In this document: in pieces, positions 23,257-32,196 of the stretch
Numbering within the stretch: the first letter of the stretch is position 1
Layout of the letters: each line of letters begins with the position of its first letter
Assembly: GCF_934561735.1 (NCBI RefSeq)
Contig: NZ_CAKTGT010000001.1
Coordinates: forward strand, 124,001-188,000
Direction: 5' to 3'
DNA length: 64,000 nucleotides
Origin: an uncultured Eubacterium sp.
GTDB lineage: Bacteria > Bacillota > Clostridia > Oscillospirales > Acutalibacteraceae
Notes under the pieces: generated by a model
Databases searched by the model: none
Told to the model about the DNA's origin: nothing
What the model saw: the letters and a program-made list of their open reading frames with translations, nothing else
Position numbers and translations under genes: made by a program

Positions 23257-23300
23257 AGGCGACACATTCGGTAACAAGAATGTGCCGTCTTTAATTTTTT
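23257..23300. terminator. Terminator between trxA and the AspT-like gene
   Basis: A 13-base stem (AGGCGACACATTC / GAATGTGCCGTCT, one mismatch and one G-U) with an eight-base loop, then TTAATTTTTT. A-rich sequence on the left allows use by the convergent AspT-like operon end. Confidence 0.75.
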
Positions 23301-23302
23301 AC

Positions 23303-24526
23303 TCAGCAAAACATAATAATCAGTTTTGAAGCCACAACAACGCTGATGAGGGCAACGGGATAGGTTGCCGCATAAGCGGAAGCAACATCCTCTGTGCCGG
23401 CAACGCTGATGAGTGTGCCGAGTGCCGGTGTACTTGTCATACCGCCGGTGATAGAGCCAAGGTTGTTGAGAAGCGGCATTTTGAGCACAAATTTTGCAAA
23501 CACATAGCCGATAACCATAGGCACGAGTGTAAGCAACGCACCGTAAAGGAAGTAAATCGGTTCAAAATACTGCACAAACTTTGCACCGCCCGAAACGCCC
23601 GCACCGATGAGGAACATCATAAGTCCGAGTTCTCTTGATGTGCGAAGTACCGACTGTTCCGGCATAATGCTGATTTTACCTATTCTGCCGAAGTGGCCGA
23701 ACACAAGGGCAACCAAAATGCAACCGCCCGTTGTGGTGAGCGAAAAGCCCTTGACCTTGATTGAGCCAAGCATAACGCCCAAAATTGCCGCAAGCGAAAA
23801 CGGAGTAAATCCGAGTTCGTCAAGCAAAATAAGTTTTTTGTCATCTTTCTTTTTTGACGATTCGCTTGCCTCAACCGAGATTTTTTTGAGTTCCTCTGCC
23901 ATATCCGCCTTTGTGATTTTCGGAATAATCTGAACGAAAAGAACAACGCCGATAACACCGAAAAGGTAAGCTATTGCATAGCCTGCCGATACGGCATCCT
24001 CATAGTGAGCGCCCATTTCGGCAACCGCCTCTTTTGAAGCGGAAAACGCCGGGGTTGAAGTTAACGCACCCGCAAACAAGCCGACCATTGTTGACTTGAA
24101 AGTTTCGTGGTCAACAGATGTGAACTTGCCGCCGATGAACACGCAAAGTGCACACATAATCGAAGCGGAGGCAATGATCACAATGCCCAAAAGCACATAG
24201 GACTTAAAGTTCTTTTTCATATTTCTGAAAAACTTTGGCCCTGCGATGAAGCCGACCGAAGTGACAAAGAAAATAAGCCCGAGATTTTCTACAATTTTAA
24301 GTGCTTCTTTGGTAAACGAAACCGCTTCGTCGCCAACCAAAAGCTGGTCATCAAGAACAGGGAACAAAAACGCACCGAACAGCAGGGCAACAATGAACAC
24401 ACCTGCCGTGCCGAGATTTACTCCCTTAATGGTAATTCTGCCGAGAGTGTAGCCAACTGCCGCAATAGCCAGCACACTAAAGGTTAAAAACGCTACGCCC
24501 GTAACGGACACAATACCGAAATCCAT
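23303..24526 (-). CDS. AspT/YidE-type carboxylate antiporter
   Basis: A 407-residue membrane protein of the aspartate:alanine exchanger (AAEx) type, with about ten to eleven hydrophobic segments in two repeated halves. Each half carries the family's GxxTSTPA motif (GALTSTPAFSAS and GGMTSTPALGTL). The central hydrophilic loop is a short Lys/Ser/Asp-rich stretch (ASESSKKKDDKK); the TrkA_C domains of AspT itself are absent. It is last in the fumarate/Hdr cluster, 93 bases after the fumarate-reductase flavoprotein and behind a hairpin. A C4-dicarboxylate exchange role (fumarate, malate or aspartate in, succinate out) is inferred from context only. Confidence 0.78.
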   Translation of the reverse strand: MDFGIVSVTGVAFLTFSVLAIAAVGYTLGRITIKGVNLGTAGVFIVALLFGAFLFPVLDDQLLVGDEAVSFTKEALKIVENLGLIFFVTSVGFIAGPKFFRNMKKNFKSYVLLGIVIIASASIMCALCVFIGGKFTSVDHETFKSTMVGLFAGALTSTPAFSASKEAVAEMGAHYEDAVSAGYAIAYLFGVIGVVLFVQIIPKITKADMAEELKKISVEASESSKKKDDKKLILLDELGFTPFSLAAILGVMLGSIKVKGFSLTTTGGCILVALVFGHFGRIGKISIMPEQSVLRTSRELGLMMFLIGAGVSGGAKFVQYFEPIYFLYGALLTLVPMVIGYVFAKFVLKMPLLNNLGSITGGMTSTPALGTLISVAGTEDVASAYAATYPVALISVVVASKLIIMFC

Positions 24527-24575
24527 AATTTCTCCTTAAATAACAAAGTGTGCCATTTGACACACCGTATAAACA

Positions 24576-24604
24576 GGCTCTCCTAAAAGCAAACAAGGAG
24601 AGCC
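24576..24604. terminator. GGCTCTCC/GGAGAGCC hairpin (family B-like) inside the fumarate cluster
   Basis: An eight-base perfect stem with a T-containing tail lies between the flavoprotein stop (24620) and the AspT-like start (24526). It may partly terminate transcription so that the carrier is made at lower level. A GTGTG/CACAC hairpin (24549-24565) follows. Confidence 0.5.
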
Positions 24605-24619
24605 TTATTAGATTAATAC

Positions 24620-26224
24620 TTATTTATCATTTACCTTGCGGGTATAATCAGGGAGAAGCTTTGGTGAAACGGTTGTTGTTTCGATGCCTGCGTCCTTGAT
24701 TTCTGCTTCAAAGCTGTCAACATGCGAAAGAGTGAGGTCTGCAACATCAACACTCTTTGACTTCTCGGAAGCGTGTTTACCTGCATTTCTGCCGAATACG
24801 ATAACATCAAGAAGTGAGTTACCCATAAGTCGGTTTCTGCCGTGGATACCGCCGACAGCCTCGCCGGCAACATAGAGGTTTTCAACCTCTGTCATGCCGT
24901 CAGCCTTGATGTCAAGACCGCCGTTTTGATAGTGAAGTGTAGGATAAACGAGAATAGGCTCTTTGCGAATATCAATTCCGTACTTGCCGAACATTCTCAT
25001 CATGGCAGGAATTCTCTTTTCGATTGTGCCCTCGCCGCCCTTGAGTTCAATCATAGGGGTATCGAGCCAAACGCCCACGCCGTCATCTGTGTGAACACCG
25101 TTGCCGTTTGTTGAGCACTCACGAATGATAGAAGCCGCAGAAACATCACGGGTTTCAAGCGGGTGCATAAATACTTCGCCGTTTACATTGACAAGTTTTG
25201 CACCGAGAGAACGAACTTTTTCGGTTACAAGAGCACCGAAAATCTGCTCAGGATAAGCCGCACCCGTTGGGTGATACTGGAGTGTGTCGGCATAAAGAAG
25301 CTTTGCACCTGCACGGTAGCCGAGGATAAGTCCGTCGGCTGTTGCACCGTAGTGGTTTGAAGTTGGGAAGCCCTGATAGTGAAGTCTGCCTGCACCGCCT
25401 GTTGCTATAATGACAGTCTTTGCCTTTGCAATGAGGATTTCCTCTGTTTCCATATTAACAAGAACAGCACCGGCAACCTTGCCCTCTGTGTCCTTGATAA
25501 GTTCAATAGCCGCCGTAAAGTCAACGATAGGGATTTGTCTGTTTTGAACTTCGTCACGGAGAGTTCTCATAATTTCCGCACCCGAATAGTCCTTTGCGGC
25601 GTGCATTCTCTTGCGTGATGTACCGCCGCCGTGGGTGGTAATCATTGTGCCGTCAGGTGCTTTGTCAAACTCAACACCGAGGTCGTTAAGCCATTGAATA
25701 GCCTCGGGAGCATCGTTTACAAGTTTGTAAAGAAGTTCCGGCTTTGCGGCAAAGTGACCGCCGCCGAAAGCGTCAATATAGTGCTGTGCCGGGGAGTCGT
25801 TCTCCTTGTCGGCAGCCTGAATACCGCCCTCTGCCATCATTGTGTTGGCATCGCCGATACGGAGCTTTGTAACTATCATACAAGAAGCGCCGTTGTTGTC
25901 TGCCTCGATTGCAGCCGATGCACCTGCACCGCCGCCGCCGATGATAAGAACATCAACATCATAATCAACCTTGTTAAGGTCAATATCCTTTGTGTTGATT
26001 CTGCTGTGAGCCTGAAGCAAATCCGCAAGCTCAAGAGGCACTTTTTCGCCTTTATTCGGACCGATTTGAAGTGTTGCAAATTGGTCCTGCTTATAGTCAG
26101 GGTGATAGGTTGCAAGGAGGGTGTCCTTTTCCTCGGCTGTCATACGGCGAGGTTCAAGTGCGGCGTTTTCCGCTCTGTTTGCCGCAACCTTTTTCATAGA
26201 TTCCTGCATTTCTTTGTTGTACAT
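24620..26224 (-). CDS. Soluble fumarate reductase flavoprotein (TfrA/FrdA-like)
   Basis: A 534-residue flavoprotein of the succinate dehydrogenase/fumarate reductase family. FAD-binding VLIIGGGGAGASAAIEAD (~92-109), MMAEGGIQAA, TTHGGGTSRKR, IIATGGAGRLHYQGF, HPTGA and C-terminal GGIHGRNRLMGNSLLD are in the family order. Where membrane-bound FrdA has the flavin-linking His (HTVAAxGG), this protein has Asn (NTMMAEGG), so FAD should be non-covalent as in thiol:fumarate reductase TfrA and L-aspartate oxidase. About 85 residues precede the Rossmann core. The partner Fe-S gene ends 13 bases upstream, and no membrane anchor subunit is present. Fumarate reductase is favoured over aspartate oxidase by the fumC/Hdr context and the absence of nadAC. 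Confidence 0.85.
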   Translation of the reverse strand: MYNKEMQESMKKVAANRAENAALEPRRMTAEEKDTLLATYHPDYKQDQFATLQIGPNKGEKVPLELADLLQAHSRINTKDIDLNKVDYDVDVLIIGGGGAGASAAIEADNNGASCMIVTKLRIGDANTMMAEGGIQAADKENDSPAQHYIDAFGGGHFAAKPELLYKLVNDAPEAIQWLNDLGVEFDKAPDGTMITTHGGGTSRKRMHAAKDYSGAEIMRTLRDEVQNRQIPIVDFTAAIELIKDTEGKVAGAVLVNMETEEILIAKAKTVIIATGGAGRLHYQGFPTSNHYGATADGLILGYRAGAKLLYADTLQYHPTGAAYPEQIFGALVTEKVRSLGAKLVNVNGEVFMHPLETRDVSAASIIRECSTNGNGVHTDDGVGVWLDTPMIELKGGEGTIEKRIPAMMRMFGKYGIDIRKEPILVYPTLHYQNGGLDIKADGMTEVENLYVAGEAVGGIHGRNRLMGNSLLDVIVFGRNAGKHASEKSKSVDVADLTLSHVDSFEAEIKDAGIETTTVSPKLLPDYTRKVNDK

Positions 26225-26237
26225 TTCGGTCGCCTCC

Positions 26238-26915
26238 TTACTTTTCTATCTCTCTGTTATTGTAGAGTTCTTTCATTTCTTCAATCGGCTTTTGCATAAG
26301 ATTTTGGAGAAGCTCCTCAAATGTGCCGTCCTTGATTTCCTGAACTCTGTTTGTCAAGTGCTTGCTTTCCGGAGCAAGATACTTGCCGTTGATTCTTCTT
26401 GCCAAAAGTGCAACCTGCGGATGAGAAATACCGGCAGGGCAACGGGATGAGCAAACACCGCACATAACGCAGTCAAAGCTCTCCTCTGCACACTTTTCAA
26501 ACTCGCCACGCTGTGCATATGCAATGTACTGCATAACATTGAGCCCCTGTGTGCACGCATTTGTGCAGGCATTACAGCCTACGCAAGCGTAAATTTCGGG
26601 ATAAAGCTGCATCATAATAGTTTCGTTTGTGCTGATTTTTTCAATATCATAAGGTTCTTTTACAAGAGGGAAGAACGGCAATGTTGCAATGTACATACCC
26701 TCCTCAACCTGTGTTTGACAAGCAAGGCAAGCCTTTAAATCCTTATCGCCCGCAACTCTGTAAATTGTTGCACAGGCACCGCAAAAGCCGTTGCGACAGC
26801 CGCAGCCTCTTTTGAGCTGATAGCCGGCATATTCCATTGCTTTCATAATTGTTAAATTTGACGGCACGGAATATTTCTTGCCGAACAAATATATATTAAC
26901 CATATTATTTTCCAT
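26238..26915 (-). CDS. Fumarate reductase-type Fe-S protein lacking the CCG domain (TfrB N-half)
   Basis: A 225-residue electron-transfer subunit. It has an N-terminal plant-type [2Fe-2S] domain (CGCRNGFCGAC ... CLAC), then two [4Fe-4S]/[3Fe-4S]-type motifs, CVGCNACTNAC and CVMCGVCSSRCP. This is the SdhB/FrdB arrangement and equals the N-terminal half of TfrB; TfrB's HdrD-like C-terminal CCG domain is missing, and a separate HdrB is encoded upstream. The start at 26915 (MENNMVNIYLFG) follows GGGAGG; a TTG 18 bases earlier overlaps that ribosome binding site and is rejected. Three to four hydrophilic helices end the protein, with no membrane contact. Confidence 0.85.
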   Translation of the reverse strand: MENNMVNIYLFGKKYSVPSNLTIMKAMEYAGYQLKRGCGCRNGFCGACATIYRVAGDKDLKACLACQTQVEEGMYIATLPFFPLVKEPYDIEKISTNETIMMQLYPEIYACVGCNACTNACTQGLNVMQYIAYAQRGEFEKCAEESFDCVMCGVCSSRCPAGISHPQVALLARRINGKYLAPESKHLTNRVQEIKDGTFEELLQNLMQKPIEEMKELYNNREIEK

Positions 26916-26936
26916 AATCCAATATCCTCCCAATCT

Positions 26937-27764
26937 TTAGTATTCGTCAGGCAATTCGTCAAGTTGGTCACAGCGGAACACCGGACCGTCCTTGCAAACA
27001 TACTTGTTGCCGATGTTGCATCTGCCGCACTTGCCCACACCGCATTTCATACGAAGTTCCATTGTGGTGTAAACCTGTGTTTTTTCAAATCCGAGTTCAA
27101 TAAGTCCCTGAAGTGTAAACTTAATCATAATAGGCGGACCGCAGATGACGCAGGTCTTGTTTGTGTCAAAGCCGAGTTCCTTAACATAATTGGGAACAAA
27201 GCCTACATGACCGTCCCAGCCCTCTTGCTCACGGTCGATGGTGAGGTAAACATTGATGCCGTCCTCTTTGCACCACTCGTCAATGATTTCCTTGTAGTCA
27301 ACAAGGTCATCCATACTGCGTGAACCGTAAACAATATCGATTGAGCCGTACTTATCTCTGTTATCTCTGCAATAATTGATTACCGAGCGAAGCGGTGCAA
27401 GACCGATACCGCCGGCGATAAAGAGCAAATCTTTGCCTGCAAATTCCGTATCAACCGGGAAGCCGTTGCCGTACGGGCCACGGATTGCGATTTCCTGACC
27501 GACATCCATCATATGGAGCCAAGATGTGAGGCAACCGCATTTTTTGATGCTGAATTCCATAAATTCTTCGTTTGTAGGAGAAGATGTGATTGAGAACATA
27601 CCTTCGCCTGCGCCCGGAATAGAAAGCATTGCACACTGACCCGGAATATGCTCAAACACTTTTCCGCCCTCAAGTGCGTTTACTCTGAATGTTTTTACAT
27701 CCGGTGTGTCCTGACGAATGTCGGTAACAACGCCGATGTGAGGAATTAAAGTTTCATTATTCAT
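26937..27764 (-). CDS. NAD(P)H:flavin oxidoreductase subunit (FlxA/HydG-like)
   Basis: A 275-residue ferredoxin-NADP reductase-family protein: FAD domain with GQCAMLSIPG and FSITSSP, NAD-binding domain with FIAGGIGLAPLRSVI and ICGPPIMIKF, and a C-terminal [2Fe-2S]-type cysteine set (MKCGVGKCGRCNIGNKYVC). It resembles the gamma subunit of sulfhydrogenase, anaerobic sulfite reductase B and FlxA of the FlxABCD-HdrABC complex. Expected role: take hydride from NADH (or NADPH) and pass electrons via the neighbouring [4Fe-4S] proteins and the MvhD-like subunit to HdrA. Start and stop overlap the flanking genes by one base upstream and lie 21 bases from the next start. Confidence 0.88.
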   Translation of the reverse strand: MNNETLIPHIGVVTDIRQDTPDVKTFRVNALEGGKVFEHIPGQCAMLSIPGAGEGMFSITSSPTNEEFMEFSIKKCGCLTSWLHMMDVGQEIAIRGPYGNGFPVDTEFAGKDLLFIAGGIGLAPLRSVINYCRDNRDKYGSIDIVYGSRSMDDLVDYKEIIDEWCKEDGINVYLTIDREQEGWDGHVGFVPNYVKELGFDTNKTCVICGPPIMIKFTLQGLIELGFEKTQVYTTMELRMKCGVGKCGRCNIGNKYVCKDGPVFRCDQLDELPDEY

Positions 27765-28783
27765 TATGCTTCAACCTCCAATGCTTTTTCTACCTTAACG
27801 ATATTCATCGAAATAGGGCACTTTGCAATACATCTGCCGCAACCTACGCAACCGAAAATACCGTCGTTGTTATCCGGATAATACACAAGTTTGTGCATAA
27901 ATCTTTGACGAAAACGCTCAAGCTGTGATGTTCTCGGATTGCCGTGAGCCATTTTTGTAAAATCGCTGTACATACAGCTGTCCCAACATCTGAACTTCTT
28001 TACTCCGTTGCCGGTGTCGAATTCTCTGATGTCGTAGCACTGACAGGTTGGGCACACAAAGGTGCAAGTTCCGCAACCGATACAGCTTTCGCTGAGCTGT
28101 GCCCACTTTTCGTTTTTGAAATGAGCCAAAAGGTCGTTTTGCTTCATACCCTCAAACGATGTGTTTGCAAGCGGAAGCTTTGACATAACCGTTTTAACCG
28201 CACTTTTAACTTCTTCAACAGGGGCAGTGTCCGCATCTTCAAGCACAGTGCTCAATTTTGCGATAAGTGCCTCGCCCTTTTCGGTTTTGGCGTCCATATA
28301 AAGGGTGTCGCCGTGCTTCCAAGCGGTGATGTCGCCGTTAGGGTCGGAAGCGTCAATGCCGAAAGCGTTGCAAAAGCAAGTTTCTTCAGGGCGGTTGCAC
28401 GCAAGCGAAATAATTGTTGCGTGGCTTCTTCTGTTTTTATAATATGTATCAATCGGGTCAACGAGGAACACTCTGTCAAGAATGTCAAACGCTCTGACAT
28501 CGCAACCTCTTACGCCGAATACCACAAAATCTTCGCACTCCTTACGGGTGTCCTTGATTTCAAGCTTCAAGCCGTTCATACGAATGTCGTACAAATTCTC
28601 GGTCTGTGGGAAGAAGAAATCCTTTGCCGAGCGGTTTGTGTTGTACTTTTCGGTAAGTGTCATACCGTCCTCGTACTTTGCAAACTCTGCAATGTCGCCC
28701 TTATCGGTCGGGATATAAAGTGCCTCGTTTTGTGCGATAGCCTTAAAAAGAGAGTCGATTTGTGACATAGAAATCTTTTTCAT
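27764..28783 (-). CDS. [4Fe-4S] dicluster subunit, AsrA/HydB type (FlxB-like)
   Basis: A 339-residue iron-sulfur protein of the sulfhydrogenase beta/AsrA group. The N-terminal 200 residues hold the family segments FVVFGVRGCDVRAFDILDRVF and SLACNRPEETCFC. The C-terminal part has two ferredoxin motifs, CIGCGTCTFVCPTCQCYD and CVGCGRCIAKCP. It should relay electrons between the NAD(P)H-oxidising subunit (stop/start overlap of one base) and the MvhD/HdrA branch. No hydrogenase or siroheme subunit is encoded nearby, so neither H2 nor sulfite is the likely partner. Confidence 0.83.
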   Translation of the reverse strand: MKKISMSQIDSLFKAIAQNEALYIPTDKGDIAEFAKYEDGMTLTEKYNTNRSAKDFFFPQTENLYDIRMNGLKLEIKDTRKECEDFVVFGVRGCDVRAFDILDRVFLVDPIDTYYKNRRSHATIISLACNRPEETCFCNAFGIDASDPNGDITAWKHGDTLYMDAKTEKGEALIAKLSTVLEDADTAPVEEVKSAVKTVMSKLPLANTSFEGMKQNDLLAHFKNEKWAQLSESCIGCGTCTFVCPTCQCYDIREFDTGNGVKKFRCWDSCMYSDFTKMAHGNPRTSQLERFRQRFMHKLVYYPDNNDGIFGCVGCGRCIAKCPISMNIVKVEKALEVEA

Positions 28784-29763
28784 TACTTTTGTCCTCCTCT
28801 CTCATAAACAACGCTCGGTTCGCAATCGTCAAAATCAAAGTTAACAAGAGGGAAGCGACTGTCTGCGTCCTCGCCTGCCTGATACTCGCCGTAAAGTTCG
28901 TTGGCGTCCTTGATGAATTTGCGATTGAGAAGATGAAGCGGAATATTTTGAGGGCAAACCCTTGAACATTCGCCGCAATCGGTACATCTGCCGGCAACAT
29001 GGAACGCACGGATGATGTGGAAATTGCTCTCTTCAAAGCTTGTTTGAGCCGCCTTTTGAGCAACGCCGGAATTGTCGTTGTCAAACACGCACTTTTCGCA
29101 AGTGCAGGCAGGGCAAACATTTCTGCAAGCGTTGCATCTGATGCACTTTGAAAGTTCGTTTTGCCAGAATTCAAAGCGTTCATCCGGTGTCATTGCCTCA
29201 AGTTCGGCAACTTGGTCAAAGCGGTTTGAATCGAGAACCTCGCCGTTTTCGCCGATAAGTTCATCATAGATTACGATTTTCTTGCTCTTGCATGAAAGGC
29301 AACGCTCTGCCATAACTTCAAACTTCTTGAAAGTCTTTTTGTCACCGTAAATTGTTTCAACAACGATTGAATCATCAGCTTCGGTAATATCCGAAATACC
29401 GCTGAGCCCCGTTGCTTTAATCTTGTTTATGTCGGTTTTGCCAAAACATTCAATGCCGACAATGTAGACTTTTTCACGGTCTACTCTGTGCTCCTTGATG
29501 AGCTGTTGGAGGCTGTAAGAATCGCAAGGTTTTACAAAAATTGCGATTTTGCCCTCACCTTTTCTTGTTTGCTTTACAAGATATTTTGAAAGGTTGGCAC
29601 CCGAAAAAGTGTTGTAAACAAATTCACGGTCAACCTCTTCTGCCGAAGTGAACACGCCCGGAGTGAGGTCGTACTTAAATTCGCCGACTTTCCAGCCGAG
29701 AACACGGTTAACAGTGCCGTTTTGGAGGAGTTCCTTTGCTTTTGCAATTATTTGTTCTTGCAT
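28783..29763 (-). CDS. [4Fe-4S] dicluster subunit with FrhB-like N-terminus (FlxC-like)
   Basis: A 326-residue iron-sulfur protein. IAIFVKPCDSYSLQQLIKEH and IVGIECFG resemble F420-hydrogenase beta/FlxC-type proteins. ERCLSCKSKK follows. Two ferredoxin motifs are CIRCNACRNVCPACTCEKC and CTDCGECSRVCP. It overlaps the preceding MvhD-like gene by 16 bases and the next gene by one, so stoichiometric synthesis is expected. Together with the AsrA-like protein it would complete the Flx part of the complex. Confidence 0.8.
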   Translation of the reverse strand: MQEQIIAKAKELLQNGTVNRVLGWKVGEFKYDLTPGVFTSAEEVDREFVYNTFSGANLSKYLVKQTRKGEGKIAIFVKPCDSYSLQQLIKEHRVDREKVYIVGIECFGKTDINKIKATGLSGISDITEADDSIVVETIYGDKKTFKKFEVMAERCLSCKSKKIVIYDELIGENGEVLDSNRFDQVAELEAMTPDERFEFWQNELSKCIRCNACRNVCPACTCEKCVFDNDNSGVAQKAAQTSFEESNFHIIRAFHVAGRCTDCGECSRVCPQNIPLHLLNRKFIKDANELYGEYQAGEDADSRFPLVNFDFDDCEPSVVYERGGQK

Positions 29764-30191
29764 CTCAAATCCTCCAATCTCTTATTTTCGCCAAGCTCGT
29801 AGATAGTTTCCACAAAGCTGTTCATAGTTTCCGCAAACTTTTGACCCTCTGCGGCGGATACCCATTCAACACGGGTTCTGCCCTTTTCGATGCCGAGATA
29901 ATCAAGCATTGAGAAAAGGAGAGTCATTCTGCGTCGTGCATAATAGTTACCTGTGGTGTAGTGGCAGTCACCCGGATGGCAGCCGCACATAATTACACCG
30001 TCTGCACCTCTTTGGAACGCACGGAGAATAAACATAGGGTTTACTCTGCATGAGCAAGGCACACGGATAATTTTTACATCGGCAGGATAGTTAAGTCTGT
30101 TTGTACCTGCCAAGTCAGCCCCTGCATATGAGCACCAGTTACAGCAGAAGGCTACAATTTTTGGCTTGAATTCGTTATTCTCTATTTGCAT
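29748..30191 (-). CDS. MvhD-like [2Fe-2S] electron-transfer subunit (FlxD-like)
   Basis: A 147-residue protein of the MvhD/HdrA-adaptor family: KIVAFCCNWCSYAGADLAG, VIRVPCSCRVNPMFILRAF, GADGVIMCGCHPGDCHY and GNYYARRR are the family motifs. It connects an electron donor to the HdrA flavin. The ATG at 30191 starts MQIENNEFKPKI and overlaps the end of hdrA by ten bases; a longer frame lies entirely inside hdrA. Its presence as a separate gene next to hdrA is the hallmark of bifurcating Hdr complexes. Confidence 0.9.
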   Translation of the reverse strand: MQIENNEFKPKIVAFCCNWCSYAGADLAGTNRLNYPADVKIIRVPCSCRVNPMFILRAFQRGADGVIMCGCHPGDCHYTTGNYYARRRMTLLFSMLDYLGIEKGRTRVEWVSAAEGQKFAETMNSFVETIYELGENKRLEDLRCKNK

Positions 30192-32176
30192 ATTGCATCT
30201 ACCTCCGCCATAATCTGTTTGTTGGAAAATCCGTTGAGGTCCATTGCACCCGACGGACAGGCAACCGTACAAGCACCGCAACCCTGACAAACGGCAGGAT
30301 TTACGCTTGCAACTCGTCTGATTTGAGTTGTTCTGTCAGGCATACGGAATTCTTTTTCCTGATATGTAATTGCACCGTAAGGGCAAACCTTTTCGCAAGA
30401 TGAACAGCCGTTGCACATCATCTCGTCACTATGGGCAACACAAGGGTTGCAAGTGAGTTTGTCTTTTACAAGAAGTCCGATAACCTTTGCCGCACAAGCC
30501 GAAGCCTGCGATACGGTTTCCGGAATATCCTTTGGACCCTGGCACATACCCGAAAGGAACACACCTGCGGTAGGTGATTCTACGGGACGGAGTTTTGGGT
30601 GAGCCTCTGTGAAGAAATCGTTTGTATCCATAGAAGCCGTGAGCATTGTTGCAAGAGGTCTTGCAGTCTTTGACGGTTCAACAGCCGCCGCAAGAACAAC
30701 CATATCCGCATCAATGTGAAGCTGTTTGTTGTTGAGCAAATCGGAAGCCTGAACTTTGAGCTTTTTGCCGTCCGGAACAACCTTGCCTACCATACCTTTT
30801 ACATAATGAACACCGTATTCTTCAACGGCTCTGCGATAGAATTCGTCAAAATTCTTGCCCGGAGTACGAACATCGATGTAGAACACATAAACATCCGTGT
30901 CCGGATATTTTTCACGGGTGAGCATTGCGTGCTTTGCTGTGTACATACAGCAAACCTTTGAGCAATACGGCTTGCCCTTTGGGTCTGTTTCGGCACAACG
31001 GGAGCCGACGCATTGAACAAATACAATAGTATGCGGATGCTCGTGGTCGGACGGACGGAGAAGTGTGCCGTTTGTAGGACCTGCCGCATTCATAAGTCTT
31101 TCGTATTCAAGAGAAGTTACAACATCAGGCGACTGGTTGTATGCAAACTCATCAAACTTATCAACCTTAATCGGTTCAAAGCCTGTTGCAACAACGATTG
31201 CACCGTACTGTGCGTCAACAAATTCGTCCTTTGCGTCATAGTTGATAGCCTTTGCCTCGCAAACCGTTGAGCAAAGTCCGCACTTGCCTGTTTTCATCTT
31301 AATACAATAATTAGGGTCGATAGTTGCAACCTTAGGTACAGCCTGTGCAAACGGAATATAGATTGCACTGCGGTTATCCATACCGAGATTGAACTCGTTA
31401 GGCACTTTTTTCATAGGGCATTTTTCGGTGCAAAGTCCGCAACCTGTGCAAATGTCCTCATTTACAAATCTTGCCTTACGCTTAATTTTTACATTGAAGT
31501 TGCCCACGAAGCCTTTAACTTCTTCAACCTCGCTGTAAGAATAAATCTTGATTTTTTCCTGCTGTGCCGCCTCAACCATTTTAGGGGTCAAGATACAAGC
31601 CGCACAGTCGAGAGTCGGGAAAGTCTTGTCTATCTGTGCCATTTTACCGCCGATAGTAGGTGACTTTTCAACAATATCAACTTCAAAGCCTGCCTCGGCA
31701 ATGTCGAGTGCGGTTTGAATACCCGCAATACCGCCGCCGATAACAAGCGCACGCTTTGTAACAGGGCTTTCGCCTGCAACAAGTGGAGTGTTGAGCTGAA
31801 CCTTTGCGATAGCGGTTCTGCCCAAGATAACAGCCTTTTCGGTTGCCGTTGCCATATCTTTGTGAATCCAAGAGCACTGCTCACGAATGTTTGCAATCTC
31901 AACCATATACGGGTTAAGACCAACCGAAGCAGCCGCCTTGCGGAATGTGTTTTCGTGCATACGAGGTGAGCAAGAGCAGATTACAACGCCTGTAAGGTTA
32001 TATTCCTTGATAGCGTCCTTAACCATATTTTGTCCTGCCTCGGAACACATATATTGATAATCGGTGGAGTAAACTACGCCCGGCTCGTTCTTCAAAGTTT
32101 CCGCAACCTTGTGAACATCAACCGTACCGGCGATATTGCTACCGCACCAACAAACGAATACGCCTATTCTGTGCAT
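30182..32176 (-). CDS. hdrA: Heterodisulfide reductase subunit A-like flavoprotein
   Basis: The flavin-based electron-bifurcating core of Hdr complexes. The 664 residues match full-length HdrA. The N-terminal domain has VCWCGSNIAG, QYMCSEAGQ and VICSCSPRMHENTFR. FAD-binding RALVIGGGIAGIQTALDIAEAG is followed by LDCAACILTPKM, then ferredoxin motif CTGCGLCTEKCP, KCGLCSTVC, QCVGSRC...CSKVCCMYT, and the C-terminal pair CNGCSSCEKVCPYGAI and CQGCGACTVACPSGAM. These last two are the usual ferredoxin-reducing wire. All elements expected of a bifurcating HdrA are visible, but bifurcation itself is inferred. hdrC precedes by 20 bases. Confidence 0.92.
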   Translation of the reverse strand: MHRIGVFVCWCGSNIAGTVDVHKVAETLKNEPGVVYSTDYQYMCSEAGQNMVKDAIKEYNLTGVVICSCSPRMHENTFRKAAASVGLNPYMVEIANIREQCSWIHKDMATATEKAVILGRTAIAKVQLNTPLVAGESPVTKRALVIGGGIAGIQTALDIAEAGFEVDIVEKSPTIGGKMAQIDKTFPTLDCAACILTPKMVEAAQQEKIKIYSYSEVEEVKGFVGNFNVKIKRKARFVNEDICTGCGLCTEKCPMKKVPNEFNLGMDNRSAIYIPFAQAVPKVATIDPNYCIKMKTGKCGLCSTVCEAKAINYDAKDEFVDAQYGAIVVATGFEPIKVDKFDEFAYNQSPDVVTSLEYERLMNAAGPTNGTLLRPSDHEHPHTIVFVQCVGSRCAETDPKGKPYCSKVCCMYTAKHAMLTREKYPDTDVYVFYIDVRTPGKNFDEFYRRAVEEYGVHYVKGMVGKVVPDGKKLKVQASDLLNNKQLHIDADMVVLAAAVEPSKTARPLATMLTASMDTNDFFTEAHPKLRPVESPTAGVFLSGMCQGPKDIPETVSQASACAAKVIGLLVKDKLTCNPCVAHSDEMMCNGCSSCEKVCPYGAITYQEKEFRMPDRTTQIRRVASVNPAVCQGCGACTVACPSGAMDLNGFSNKQIMAEVDAICK

Positions 32177-32196
32177 ATTTTTCTACTCCTCCCTGC

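Noticed and set aside
24620..26224. L-aspartate oxidase (NadB) for the flavoprotein
   Set aside because: The non-covalent FAD motif is compatible, but there are no nadA/nadC neighbours and the partner SdhB-type Fe-S subunit and fumarase fit fumarate reduction better.
26915..26933. TTG start six codons upstream for the Fe-S subunit
   Set aside because: That codon overlaps the GGGAGG ribosome binding site that serves the ATG at 26915.
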